Shown here: piece by piece, positions 25,884 through 34,172 of the stretch
How positions within the stretch are numbered: the stretch's first letter is position 1
How the letters are laid out: each line of letters starts with the position of its first letter
NCBI GenBank assembly: GCA_021786195.1
Contig: JAJYNS010000118.1
Span: 1 to 53,274, forward strand
Reading direction: 5' to 3'
Origin: Actinomycetes bacterium
Lineage (GTDB): Bacteria; Actinomycetota; Acidimicrobiia; Acidimicrobiales; Bog-793
DNA: 53,274 nucleotides
Notes under the pieces: generated by a model
Told to the model about the DNA's origin: nothing
The model's input: the letters and a program-made list of their open reading frames with translations, nothing else
The model's database searches: none
Translations under genes and position numbers: made by a program

Positions 25884-26292
25884 CGAGCAGGCCGCTACGG
25901 CCCTCGCCCACGGCCCGGCGGCGCCCCCCGACGGGCCCTACCTCACGGCACCGGCAGGCGCCGGCGCCCCCGGGGTACCCGGTGACGGCGCCGGGCCTGC
26001 GGAGGCCGAGGAGATGCTCCGCAGCCCCAACCGCCTGCCGATCGAGACGCTCGGCCAGGTCGAGCTGAAGGTCGAGGTCGTCCTCGGAAGGGCCCGGCTC
26101 AGGCTGCAGGAGCTCCTGGAGGTCCGGCCCGGGCAGTCCGTCGAGCTCGACCGGGCCCGCAACAGCCCCGTCGACGTGCTGGTCAACGGGACGCTCTTCG
26201 CGCGGGGAGACATCGTCGTCATCGACGACACGAACCTCGGCGTCCGGGTGAGCGAGATCGTCGGCAACGAGCTCGTGAAGGAGGGGCGATGA
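25876..26292 (+). CDS. fliN: Flagellar motor switch protein FliN
   Basis: A 138-residue protein with a disordered N terminus of about 55 residues. The SpoA domain follows: ETLGQVELKVEVVLGRARLRLQELLEVRPGQSVELDR, then V-D-V-L-V-N-G-T-L-F-A-R-G-D-I-V-V-I-D and G-V-R-V-S-E-I. It forms the bottom of the C ring. It overlaps fliM by eight bases and fliO by four. Confidence 0.94.
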   Translation: MTDEQAATALAHGPAAPPDGPYLTAPAGAGAPGVPGDGAGPAEAEEMLRSPNRLPIETLGQVELKVEVVLGRARLRLQELLEVRPGQSVELDRARNSPVDVLVNGTLFARGDIVVIDDTNLGVRVSEIVGNELVKEGR

Positions 26293-26735
26293 TCCCCGTG
26301 CTCGCAGCCGCCTCCGGGAAGGTCGCGACGCTCCCCGACGTCTCGATCACCCATTCCCTGCTCCAGATGGTGATCGCCCTCGCCGTCGTCGTGGCGTGCA
26401 TCTGGGGCCTCAGCAAGCTCCTCGCGCGTCTGCGTGGCGGCGCCCCCACCTCCCGCCGGCGGCCTGCCGGCGGCCTCGAGGTCGTCGGCCGCCAGTCGCT
26501 CGGAAAGGACCTCTCCATCGCCACCGTGCGCTGGGGGGGGCGGGAGGTCCTCGTCGGCATCTCCGGCTCCACGATCACCTTCCTCAGCGACCCGGGCGGC
26601 GGCCAGCGGACCGGGGAGGACGCCGTCGCAGAGCCGCCTTGGCGGCAGCCGGCGACGGAGAGAGCGGGCGAGATCCCCGCGCAGCCGCAGCGGTCGCTCC
26701 TCGACGCGCTGCGCGACGCGACGCTCCGGCGCTAG
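26289..26735 (+). CDS. fliO: Flagellar biosynthesis protein FliO
   Basis: A 148-residue protein with a single membrane helix (about 22-42: L-L-Q-M-V-I-A-L-A-V-V-V-A). A cytoplasmic beta domain follows with LEVVGRQSLGKDLSIATVRWGGREVLVGIS. This is the typical FliO pattern of a strand that reads R-x-x-L-G-x-x-x-x-I-x-V-V-x-x-G-x-x-x-L-L-V-G. FliO assists assembly of the FliP ring. The sequence is weakly conserved; place between fliN and fliP is strong support. Confidence 0.88.
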   Translation: MIPVLAAASGKVATLPDVSITHSLLQMVIALAVVVACIWGLSKLLARLRGGAPTSRRRPAGGLEVVGRQSLGKDLSIATVRWGGREVLVGISGSTITFLSDPGGGQRTGEDAVAEPPWRQPATERAGEIPAQPQRSLLDALRDATLRR

Positions 26736-26829
26736 GCCCGAAGCGGCCCGCCGGCGCTCGTTAGTCCGGCAGCCCAAGGGCAGCGACGGCGCGCCCCGAC
26801 CACCACCTACAAGGAAGACGACCAAAACC

Positions 26830-27513
26830 GTGCCAACGCTCGTGCTCGCCGCGACCTCGGTCTCGATCAACCTCGGCAACACGCTCTCGAAGCCGACGGC
26901 GAGCCTCCTCGTCATCCTTGCCGGCACGCTGCTTGCCGTCGCGCCCTCGCTGCTCATCCTGCTGACGGGCTTCGTCCGGGTGATCATCGTCCTCGGACTG
27001 ACCCGCCAGGCGCTCGGGCTGACGACGACCCCGCCCAACCAGGTGCTCGTCGGCCTCGCGCTGTTCATCTCCCTCTTCCTCATGGCGCCCACCCTCGGTG
27101 CGATCAACCACGACGCCCTCCAGCCCTACCTGCAGGGCCACATGAGCGTCGCCGGCGCGTTCCACGCCGCCGAGGTGCCGCTCAAGTCCTGGATGCTGCG
27201 CCAGACCGGGACCGAGGAGCTCGCCGTCACGAACTCGATCGCCCACGTGCACCCCGCGTCGGTGATGGACGCGCCGCTCACGACCGTCATCCCGGCGTTC
27301 CTGCTCAGCCAGCTGAAGAGCGCCTTCATCATCGGCTTCGTGATCTTCGTGCCCTTCCTCATCATCGACCTCGTCGTCTCGGCGACGCTCATGTCGATGG
27401 GCGTGGTGATGCTGCCTCCGACGCTCGTGTCGCTTCCGTTCAAGCTGCTGCTCTTCGTCCTCGTCGACGGCTGGGTCCTCGTGCTGCAGTCGCTCGTGAC
27501 GAGCTTCCGATGA
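26830..27513 (+). CDS. fliP: Flagellar export gate protein FliP
   Basis: A 227-residue membrane protein of the type III export gate. Visible hallmarks are SLLILLTGFVRVIIVLGLTRQALG, PPNQVLVGLALFISLFLM, LKSAFIIGFVIFVPFLIIDLVVSATLMSMGVVMLPP and the C-terminal PFKLLLFVLVDGW. The GTG at 26830 was chosen for the aaggaa ribosome site and because upstream sequence is not FliP-like. The protein is short at the N terminus and shows no clear cleavable signal. Overlaps fliQ by four bases. Confidence 0.94.
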   Translation: MPTLVLAATSVSINLGNTLSKPTASLLVILAGTLLAVAPSLLILLTGFVRVIIVLGLTRQALGLTTTPPNQVLVGLALFISLFLMAPTLGAINHDALQPYLQGHMSVAGAFHAAEVPLKSWMLRQTGTEELAVTNSIAHVHPASVMDAPLTTVIPAFLLSQLKSAFIIGFVIFVPFLIIDLVVSATLMSMGVVMLPPTLVSLPFKLLLFVLVDGWVLVLQSLVTSFR

Positions 27514-27785
27514 CCGAGCAGCAAGTCCTCCAGCTCGCCGCCGCGGCGATGGTCACGGCGGCGAAGATCGCGGCACCGATCCTGCTCACCGCGATGGCCG
27601 TGGGCTTCGTCGTCTCTCTCCTGCAGTCCGTGACCCAGATCCAGGAGATGACGCTCACCTTCGTGCCGAAGGTGCTCGCGGGCGGGCTCGCCATCCTGTT
27701 CACGGGCCACTGGATGCTCTCGACCTTCATCACCTACGTACACGCGCTGTTCGCGAGCATCCCGAGCCTCCTCGCCGGCGGGTAG
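27510..27785 (+). CDS. fliQ: Flagellar export gate protein FliQ
   Basis: A 91-residue protein with two membrane helices (about 13-35 and 48-72). The family core L-L-Q-S-V-T-Q-I-Q-E-M-T-L-T-F-V-P-K is present, conserved from flagellar and virulence type III systems. Lies between fliP and fliR in the universal order. Confidence 0.95.
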   Translation: MTEQQVLQLAAAAMVTAAKIAAPILLTAMAVGFVVSLLQSVTQIQEMTLTFVPKVLAGGLAILFTGHWMLSTFITYVHALFASIPSLLAGG

Positions 27786-27787
27786 CG

Positions 27788-28555
27788 GTGACCCTCTCGA
27801 TCGGCTACCAGCCGCTCGTCGCCTTCCTGCTCGTCACCGCTCGGGCGGTCGCCTGGCTCCTGGTCGTGCCGCCCTTCTCCAACCGCTCGGCCGTGCCGAC
27901 GACCGTAACGGTCTGCGTCGCGACTGCCCTCGGGGTGCTCGTGGCGCCGAGCGTCCCCGTCGGGACGATCCCCCTCACCACGGCAGGCCTCGTCGCAAGC
28001 CTCGTCGTCCAGGTGCTCTCGGGCGCGGCGATGGGCTTCGTCGTCTACCTTCTCCTGCAGACGGTCACCGCCGCAGGAGACCTGATCACCATCGCCGGCG
28101 GTCTCAGCCTGCCGCCCTCGCTCGACCCGCTCTCCCTCGACCAGGTGTCGGTCCTCGGCCAGTTCTACGAGCAGATCGCCGTCGTCCTCTTCTTCATCTC
28201 CGGCGGCTACTGGCTCCTGCTCGACGGCTTCGCCCGCTCCTTCCAGGGTCCCGCCTTCACGCTCGCCTCGACGGGCCGAGTCGCAGAGGTCCTTGTCGTC
28301 GACCTCGCGACGATGTTCACCTCGGCGCTCGAGATCGCGGCGCCGATCCTCGTCGTGCTCTTCGCGACCGAGATCCTCCTCGCCCTGCTCACGAAGGCGG
28401 CGCCGCAGATGAACGTCTGGTTCCTCGGCATGCCGATCCAGATCTTCCTCGCACTCGCGCTCGTGGCGATCGGCGTCTCGGTGCTCCCGGCCTACCTCGG
28501 CGGGCTGCTCTCGCGCATGCTCGGGGACAGCGCCGGCCTCCTCGGGGGGAGATGA
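27788..28555 (+). CDS. fliR: Flagellar export gate protein FliR
   Basis: A 255-residue membrane protein with about six hydrophobic helices. Hallmarks include the N-terminal R-A-V-A-W-L-L-V-V-P-P-F, G-A-A-M-G-F-V-V-Y-L, S-L-P-P-S-L-D-P near residue 100, and the late MNVWFLGMPIQIFLAL. FliR completes the FliP5Q4R1 gate. GTG start two bases after the fliQ stop. Confidence 0.94.
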   Translation: MTLSIGYQPLVAFLLVTARAVAWLLVVPPFSNRSAVPTTVTVCVATALGVLVAPSVPVGTIPLTTAGLVASLVVQVLSGAAMGFVVYLLLQTVTAAGDLITIAGGLSLPPSLDPLSLDQVSVLGQFYEQIAVVLFFISGGYWLLLDGFARSFQGPAFTLASTGRVAEVLVVDLATMFTSALEIAAPILVVLFATEILLALLTKAAPQMNVWFLGMPIQIFLALALVAIGVSVLPAYLGGLLSRMLGDSAGLLGGR

Positions 28556-28556
28556 C

Positions 28557-29738
28557 GTGGCGCTCGAGGACAAGCACAGCCGCACCGAGCCGCCTACACC
28601 GAAACGCAAGCGGGAGGCCCGCCAGCGCGGTCAGGTCGCCCGCTCGCCCGAGGTGGCGGGCTGGGCGTCGGCGCTCGCGGCGAGCTTCCTGCTGCCCTCG
28701 CTCTTCCGGACCGGCGAGCGCCACGTGCTCGACGTCGTCGCCCAGGCGGCGCACGTGATGCGCCACCCGACCGTCCCCGACGCCGTGGAGGTGCTCGGCG
28801 CCGGTCTCCGCTCCGTGATCGACGTCGTCTGGCCGATCGGCGCGCTGTTCGTCGCCCTCGCCGTCGTGGCGAACCTCGCCCAGGTCGGACGCTCCTTCTC
28901 GCTGAAGGCGGCGCGCCCCCGGCTCAGCAGGATCAGCCCGAAGAGCGGCGTCCGCAACCTCGTCGGGCCCCAGATGCTCCTCCAGCTCGCCAAGCAGACG
29001 ATCAAGGTGCTCCTCCTCGGCGTCATCGGCTACCAGTCGGTCGACGCCCTCTACCACGCCGTCGCCGGCGACCGACCCGTCGGGCTCGCCCCGATCCTCG
29101 CCTACACCGTCGGCTCGCTCCTGCGTGTCGTCCGGGTGGTCTCCGGAGTGAGCCTCGCGGTCGGCCTTGCGGAGTTCGCCTACCAGAAGCGCCACCTCGC
29201 CCAGAGCCTGAAGATGACGAAGGTGGAGGTGAAGGAGGAGGCCAAGTCCTCCGAGGGCGACCCCCACGTCCGGGGCGAGGTGCGGCGGCGCGGCTACCTG
29301 ATCGCCCGCTCGAAGATGCTCGCCTCCGTCCGCAGCGCCGACGTCGTCGTGACCAACCCGACGCACTACGCCGTCGCGCTCGAGTACCGGCCGGGCACCG
29401 GCTCGGCGCCCCGAGTCGTCGCCAAGGGCGCGGGCGCGCTCGCGAGGGCGATCCGCGACCGGGCGGCCGAGTCGGAGGTCCCGATCGTCGAGGACCCCCC
29501 TCTCGCCCGCTACCTCTACGCGACCTGCGAGGTGGACCAGCAGATCCCGACCGAGATCTACCTCGCCGTCGCCCGCCTGCTCGCGTTCGTCTACGCGCTG
29601 CCCGCGCCGGCGAGGACCTCGATGGTGCACCGACCCGCCCGGTCCGAGCTGCCCTCGGAGCTCGAGGCGCTCACCGGCCTTGCCTCGGGCAGGCGGCGGA
29701 GGGCCGAGCAGGTGCTCGCCGGGACCGTCGGCACCTGA
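28557..29738 (+). CDS. flhB: Flagellar export switch protein FlhB
   Basis: A 393-residue protein. Basic N terminus E-P-P-T-P-K-R-K-R-E-A-R-Q-R-G-Q-V is the family signature. Four membrane helices follow, then a cytoplasmic linker (KMTKVEVKEEAKSSEGDP). The autocleavage site N267-P268-T269-H270 in VVVTNPTHYAVAL is intact. FlhB cuts itself there and changes export from hook to filament proteins when FliK signals hook completion. Starts with GTG one base after the fliR stop. It ends the left flagellar operon; flhA, its usual neighbour, is 17 kb further on. Confidence 0.95.
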   Translation: MALEDKHSRTEPPTPKRKREARQRGQVARSPEVAGWASALAASFLLPSLFRTGERHVLDVVAQAAHVMRHPTVPDAVEVLGAGLRSVIDVVWPIGALFVALAVVANLAQVGRSFSLKAARPRLSRISPKSGVRNLVGPQMLLQLAKQTIKVLLLGVIGYQSVDALYHAVAGDRPVGLAPILAYTVGSLLRVVRVVSGVSLAVGLAEFAYQKRHLAQSLKMTKVEVKEEAKSSEGDPHVRGEVRRRGYLIARSKMLASVRSADVVVTNPTHYAVALEYRPGTGSAPRVVAKGAGALARAIRDRAAESEVPIVEDPPLARYLYATCEVDQQIPTEIYLAVARLLAFVYALPAPARTSMVHRPARSELPSELEALTGLASGRRRRAEQVLAGTVGT

Positions 29739-29752
29739 CGCGCCGCGGGCCC

Positions 29753-30127
29753 TCAGGCGCCCGTGTCGAGGTAGAGCGAGATCATCGCCCTCCGAAGGTG
29801 CGGGTCGCGATGCATCGCCCCCGAGATGATGCCCATCCGCTCCCGGATCGCGACCTCGAGGTCGCGCTGCTCGGCGAGGACCCGCCGGGCGCGCCCCTCG
29901 AGCCCCGCCGGGAGCGGGGCGTCGGGGAGGGGCACCCGGTAGGGCTCGGGCATCGCGGCGGAGTGCTCGAGCCCGGTACGGATCTCCGCGACGTGCCGCT
30001 CCAGGAGGGCGAGCGCCTCCTCCCAGGTGGGGGCTCCGGCCGGTTCCGCCACCGGGTCGGCGCCCCGCGGCGCCCCGGCCCGGCGCACCGGCTCGAGACG
30101 GCCTCGAGGCGAGGCCTCAGCCGGCAT
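29753..30127 (-). CDS. FliT-like small flagellar protein (putative chaperone)
   Basis: A 124-residue protein rich in helix. A disordered N terminus of about 30 residues precedes W-E-E-A-L-A-L-L-E-R-H-V-A-E-I, then a second helix with VLAEQRDLEVAIRERMG. The size, the helical hairpin and its place directly after fliD-fliS match the FliT position in many Gram-positive flagellar clusters, where FliT chaperones the filament cap. Sequence similarity alone is too weak to prove it. Overlaps fliS by 11 bases and converges on flhB with a 14-base gap. Confidence 0.55.
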   Translation of the reverse strand: MPAEASPRGRLEPVRRAGAPRGADPVAEPAGAPTWEEALALLERHVAEIRTGLEHSAAMPEPYRVPLPDAPLPAGLEGRARRVLAEQRDLEVAIRERMGIISGAMHRDPHLRRAMISLYLDTGA

Positions 30128-30554
30128 GCGCCGGCTCGAGGGCTCGAGACGCCGGCTCGGCCGGGGCGACCGTCGGGCGCTGGGCCACCGCGGCCCGGTT
30201 CGCCGCGGCGATCCTGCCGATCAGCACCTGGACATCGGGGACGAGCGAGGGGTCCTTGCGGAGGTTCGCCTCGACCAGCCGTTCGAGGCAGAAGCCGTAG
30301 ACGCCTCGAAGCGCCCTGCCGAGCTCCGTCCCGGGGTCGAGCGGGTCCCGCAGGGCCATGATCACCTGCTGGGCGTGCACGAGGCTGTCGGAGATCTCCT
30401 TCAAGTCGCCCGAGGCGAACCCGCTCTCGGCAGAGGCGAGGTCCCGCTGCACCTGGTCGAAGAGCATGAGCAGCCGCTGCGCCGGGCTCGCCGTGCGCAC
30501 CTGGTCGGCGAGGTAGCGCCGCAGCATCGCTGCGCTGGCCGCGTCGTCGGTCAT
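30117..30554 (-). CDS. fliS: Flagellin export chaperone FliS
   Basis: A 145-residue helical protein with FliS hallmarks: R-R-Y-L-A-D-Q-V-R-T-A-S-P-A-Q-R-L-L-M-L-F-D near the N terminus, then a helix with L-V-H-A-Q-Q-V-I-M-A-L-R, LDP, and Y-G-F-C-L-E-R-L-V-E-A-N-L. It binds the C-terminal helix of flagellin in the cytoplasm and keeps it export-ready. The ATG at 30554 was chosen because aggagg at 30564-30569 is nine bases away; the ATG at 30563 touches that ribosome site directly. A tail of about 40 residues rich in A and P is longer than usual. Confidence 0.88.
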   Translation of the reverse strand: MTDDAASAAMLRRYLADQVRTASPAQRLLMLFDQVQRDLASAESGFASGDLKEISDSLVHAQQVIMALRDPLDPGTELGRALRGVYGFCLERLVEANLRKDPSLVPDVQVLIGRIAAANRAAVAQRPTVAPAEPASRALEPAHAG

Positions 30555-30580
30555 CGTCCCCATCCTCCTGCCCGACCCGG

Positions 30581-33100
30581 TCAGCCGAGCTGGGCGATCT
30601 GGCTCGAGAGCGCGGAGCTCTCGCTCTTCAGCTGGCCGAGGGTCGCCTCCATCTTCGCGAACTCGTTCTGCAACAGGGTCTGCTGGCTCGACTCGAGCTG
30701 CTGGTAGTTGGCGATCTGGCCGTTGAGGCCCTGGGACTCGGCGGTCAGGCTGTTGATCGCCGTCGTGACCCAGCCCGTGGTCGGGTCCGAGGCCTCCGAC
30801 GCGAGCGTCTGGAGCTGCTGGGCGAGGCCCGGCGTGTAGGTGAAGGTGCCGAGGTCGGTGGTGGAGCTGATCCCGGTCGCCGTCACCTGGAGGGTGAGGC
30901 CGGCGAGCGTCGGGTCGCTCGTCGGCGCCGAGAGGAACTGTCCCGACCCTGTCGCCGCGACCCCGTCGATCGTGCCCTGGACGTCGCTGCCCGTATAGGT
31001 CGTCGGCGTGTTCGCCGTCCCGCCGGCGAGGCCTGTCGTGCCCGAGGCGGTGTTGGTCGAGCTCACCTGGAAGCTCGCGGCGCTGCCGTAGGCGCTGGTC
31101 TGCAGCTCGAGCTGCGTGCCTCCCCCGACGACCGACGCAGTCAGCGCAAGGCCGTCGGCACCGAACTGCTGGTTGAGCCCCGAGGCGATCTGGCTAAGCG
31201 ACTCGCCCGCAGTCGTCGTGTAGGTGGCTGTCTGTCCGCCCGCCGTGACGCTGAGCGTCTCGGACGCGCTGACCGTCCCCGACGAGAGCGTCGAGCCGGT
31301 GTCCGTCGCCTGGGTCGCCGACTGGCTGATCTGGACGTCGTAGCTCCCGGGCAGCGTCCCGTTCCCCGCGTAGACGAACGCGACGTCGCCGGCATAGCTC
31401 GGCGAGGAAGGCAAGAAGGTGCCGCCAGCGGTGAACAGGCCCTCGACCTGGCTCGGGTCGGACTGGAACGCCGACTCGAACGTCGACTGGTCGAAGCTGA
31501 GCGTCCCGTCGGAGTTGAGGGTGATCCCCGCGGCGAGCGCGTTGCCGTAGCTCGAGGTCCCCCCGCTGCTCGCGAACATCGAGAGGATCGCCTGCTTGAT
31601 GTTCTCGAGGACCGACGAGCCCATCAGCGGTCCTCCGGTCTTCGTCGCCTCGTTGTACCCGGCGTACTTCTGGATGTCGGAGAGCACCTGGTTGGCGGCC
31701 GAGACCAGGCTCGAGACCTTGCTCGCCTCGCCGGCGGCGTCCCGGGTCACGCTGACCGTCGCCTGGCCCGTCGAGGCGACGGTGACCGCGGTCCCCGACA
31801 AGATGTTCGAGAAGGTGTCCGTCGCAGAGGAGAGCTCGTAGCCGCCGGCGCCGCCCACCGTCACCAGGGCGTCCTGTGCCTGGGTGATCGCGGCGAGGCC
31901 GACGAGCGGCCCGCCGGAGAAGTCCGTCGAGTCGACGCTGACCGAGCCGGCGAGCCCGGTGCTGTTCGCCGAGACCTGCAGGAGGTAGCCGCCCTGGGCG
32001 TCCTGGACGGCCGTCGCCGTCGCGGCGAGGCCCGAGGCGTTGATCGCCTGGACGACGTCTTCGAGGGTGCCCCCGCCGGTCGAGACGAGGGCGGCGGACG
32101 CGCTGCCCGTGCTGACGAGCGACCCCGACGCAGCGGGGCTCGAGGCGATCGTCGCCGTGATCGAGCCCGACGGCGCGGCCAGGCTCACCTGCTCGCCCGG
32201 GGTGATGGCGCTGAGCGTCGTCGAGGTGCCGTCGACCGTGACGACGGCGTCGGTCCCGGTGCCCGACTGGCCGGAGCTGAGCCCGAGCGTGGACAGGGCG
32301 TCACCGCCGGTGACCGAGAGCGACGCCCCGCTCCCCTGCTCGGTTGTCGAGAGCTCGAGCGCTCCGGAAGGGGTGAGGGACGCGCTGACGCCCGCGCCCG
32401 CTGCCTGAGCGGCGCTGTCGATCGCCGACACGAGCCCCGCCGGCGTGTAGCCGCCGCTCGGCGAGGCGGCGAGGGTGAGGGTGTAGGCGGTGCCGTTCAC
32501 CGTCAGGTCGAGGGTGTCGTTCGACCCGGTGGTGATCGTCGTGCTCGCCGGGAGCGTCGAGGAGCCGGTCACCGTCCCCGCGGAGGAGGACTGGGTCACC
32601 TCGATCGTGTGGGCACCGAGGGCGAGCGAGCCCGAGGCGGCGAGGCCGCTGAACCCGAGGGCGGCGCCCCCCACCCCGACGAGCAGCGACGAGGCGCTCG
32701 TCACGATCTCGCCGGTCGACGAGACGCTGCCCGTCGAGGCCAGCACGTCGCCCTGGGCGAGCTGGTCGACGGTGAAGCTCGCGGTGCCCGCCTGGGCGCC
32801 GGGGGAGCTCGTCGCCGTCGCGACGGTGCTGTCCGAGGAGCTCGCGGTCATGAGGTTCCAGGAGGAGCTCGTGCTGAGCGCCTGTGCGGCGGTGAGGAGG
32901 GACTGGAGGTCCGTGTTGATCGTCCCGTAGTCCGACGCGTTCGTGTTCAGCGTCGACTGCTGGTTCTGCAGGTCTGTGATCGGGGCCTGGTAGGCCTGGA
33001 GGAGCGCCTGGATCACGGCCGTGGTGTTGATCCCCGAGACGAGCCCGTTGACGACGAGCGGCGCCGCGCTCGAGGAGGTTGACACGCTGCTTGTGGTCAC
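30581..33100 (-). CDS. fliD: Flagellar filament cap protein FliD
   Basis: An 839-residue cap protein, much larger than the common 450-550. The FliD N-terminal domain (GLVSGINTTAVIQALLQAYQAPI at 19-41, then a coiled coil) and the C-terminal domain (QYQQLESSQQTLLQNEFAKMEATLGQLK-like coiled coil at the end) are clear. The middle holds flagellin-hook-IN type repeats near 255-280, 365-390 and 670-700, which explain the extra length. It has no cysteine. It caps the growing filament and places each flagellin. The GTG at 33100 follows ggagaggaga. Transcribed with fliS from the flagellin side. Confidence 0.92.
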   Translation of the reverse strand: MTTSSVSTSSSAAPLVVNGLVSGINTTAVIQALLQAYQAPITDLQNQQSTLNTNASDYGTINTDLQSLLTAAQALSTSSSWNLMTASSSDSTVATATSSPGAQAGTASFTVDQLAQGDVLASTGSVSSTGEIVTSASSLLVGVGGAALGFSGLAASGSLALGAHTIEVTQSSSAGTVTGSSTLPASTTITTGSNDTLDLTVNGTAYTLTLAASPSGGYTPAGLVSAIDSAAQAAGAGVSASLTPSGALELSTTEQGSGASLSVTGGDALSTLGLSSGQSGTGTDAVVTVDGTSTTLSAITPGEQVSLAAPSGSITATIASSPAASGSLVSTGSASAALVSTGGGTLEDVVQAINASGLAATATAVQDAQGGYLLQVSANSTGLAGSVSVDSTDFSGGPLVGLAAITQAQDALVTVGGAGGYELSSATDTFSNILSGTAVTVASTGQATVSVTRDAAGEASKVSSLVSAANQVLSDIQKYAGYNEATKTGGPLMGSSVLENIKQAILSMFASSGGTSSYGNALAAGITLNSDGTLSFDQSTFESAFQSDPSQVEGLFTAGGTFLPSSPSYAGDVAFVYAGNGTLPGSYDVQISQSATQATDTGSTLSSGTVSASETLSVTAGGQTATYTTTAGESLSQIASGLNQQFGADGLALTASVVGGGTQLELQTSAYGSAASFQVSSTNTASGTTGLAGGTANTPTTYTGSDVQGTIDGVAATGSGQFLSAPTSDPTLAGLTLQVTATGISSTTDLGTFTYTPGLAQQLQTLASEASDPTTGWVTTAINSLTAESQGLNGQIANYQQLESSQQTLLQNEFAKMEATLGQLKSESSALSSQIAQLG

Positions 33101-33180
33101 GATCTCCTCTCCTCCACCTCCGGTCGATGCCCTCGCCGGCCCCTGGTGACGCGGCGAGCGGGTGCCTGGGTGCTGGACGC

Positions 33181-33223
33181 CCGGCCGCCCCCCCGGGTCG
33201 CGAGCACCCGGGGAGACGGCCGG
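33181..33223 (-). terminator. 18-base-pair hairpin after flagellin
   Basis: The arms 33181-33198 and 33206-33223 enclose a seven-base loop, starting 10 bases past the flagellin stop. In the minus-strand RNA all 18 positions pair, two as U-G wobbles. In a plus-strand RNA the same positions would be A-C mismatches, so the structure is built for the flagellin transcript. It probably ends or attenuates it before fliD. Confidence 0.75.
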
Positions 33224-33232
33224 AGCGAGCTA

Positions 33233-34066
33233 TCAGATGAGCTTTTCCACCAGCGCAGGCGCCTGTTGCGCTTGCGCCAGCATCGCCGTGCCCGTCTGCA
33301 TCAGTATCTGGTCCGTGGAGAAGACGGTCATCTCCTGGGCCATGTTGACGTCGACGAGCTGGCTGTTCGCGGCCGAGAGGTTCTGCTGGCCGACGGTGAG
33401 GTTCGCCGCGATCGCCTGCAGCTCGTTCTGGATGGCGCCGACCTGGGCCTCGATCGCGTCGACCGAGGCGATCGCCGCCTGGACGAGATTGATCGCCGCC
33501 GAGGCCGCGGCCGCGGTGCCGACGGAGGCCGCCGAGGTCCCGACGCCGAGCGCCCCGGCCGAGGCACCCTGGATCGAGAAGTTGATCTGCTGGCTTCCGT
33601 AGGCGAACGCGCCGACCTGCAGGACCTGGTTGGAGAAGCTGCCGTCGAGCAGGTTGGTCGTGCCGTAGCTCGTGGTGGACGCGATCTGGTTGATGTCCGA
33701 CTGGAGCGCCAGGAACTCCTGCTGGTTCGCCTGGAGTGACGTCGAGTCGTTCGTCGCGCCGTTCGCCGAGGAGATCGCGAGCTGGTTCATCGTCTGGAGG
33801 ATGCTCGAGATCTGGTTCAGCGCGCCCGACGCCGTCTGGACCAGCGAGACGCCGTCCTGGGCGTTGGCGATCGCCTGCTCGTAGCCGTTCGCCTGCGACT
33901 CGAGCGCCTGGCTTTGGACGTAGGCGGCGGGCCCGTCGGCCGCGGTCTGGATCGCCAGGCCCGAGGACAGCTCCTGGATCGCCTGGCTCATGTTCGAGTC
34001 GGTGGCGTTCAGGTTGTTGTACGCCGCGATGGCAGAGAGGTTGGTGTTGACGACGAGTGAAGACAT
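33233..34066 (-). CDS. fliC: Flagellin
   Basis: A 277-residue flagellin. The N-terminal D0/D1 helices (MSSLVVNTNLSAIAAYNNLNATDS..., then E-L-S-S-G-L-A-I-Q-T-A-A-D-G-P-A-A-Y) and the C-terminal D1/D0 helices (NLSAANSQLVDVNMAQEMTVFSTDQILMQTGTAMLAQA) are complete. The central region (about 150-200) is short, rich in A, G, S and T, and lacks large D2/D3 domains. It contains no cysteine. Being short and serine/threonine-rich in the exposed region, it is a plausible target for the glycosyltransferases encoded divergently next to it. The leader has a sigma-28 promoter and a CsrA-like site over the start codon. Confidence 0.95.
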   Translation of the reverse strand: MSSLVVNTNLSAIAAYNNLNATDSNMSQAIQELSSGLAIQTAADGPAAYVQSQALESQANGYEQAIANAQDGVSLVQTASGALNQISSILQTMNQLAISSANGATNDSTSLQANQQEFLALQSDINQIASTTSYGTTNLLDGSFSNQVLQVGAFAYGSQQINFSIQGASAGALGVGTSAASVGTAAAASAAINLVQAAIASVDAIEAQVGAIQNELQAIAANLTVGQQNLSAANSQLVDVNMAQEMTVFSTDQILMQTGTAMLAQAQQAPALVEKLI

Positions 34067-34076
34067 CCGTGTTCCT
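34063..34076 (-). promoter_or_regulatory. Candidate CsrA-binding site over the flagellin start
   Basis: The minus-strand RNA reads AGGAACACGGAUGU, with the ribosome site AGGA (34073-34076) and the start codon AUG (34064-34066). GAACACGGAUGU matches 10 of 12 positions of the CsrA consensus RUACARGGAUGU. A second GGA is within the ribosome site. CsrA bound here would block translation of flagellin, as known for hag in Bacillus subtilis. Confidence 0.6.
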
Positions 34077-34172
34077 CGATTCTCGCTTGGGCAGGCCGCT
34101 TCCCTGCGACCCGTTGACGCTGTGCTGCTCTTCCCGGACCGGCTGCCCGGGGCCCACTCGGGGCCAGTGGAT

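Noticed and set aside
30555-30563. ATG at 30563 as the start of fliS
   Set aside because: The aggagg ribosome site touches it directly, leaving no spacing; the ATG at 30554 has nine bases.
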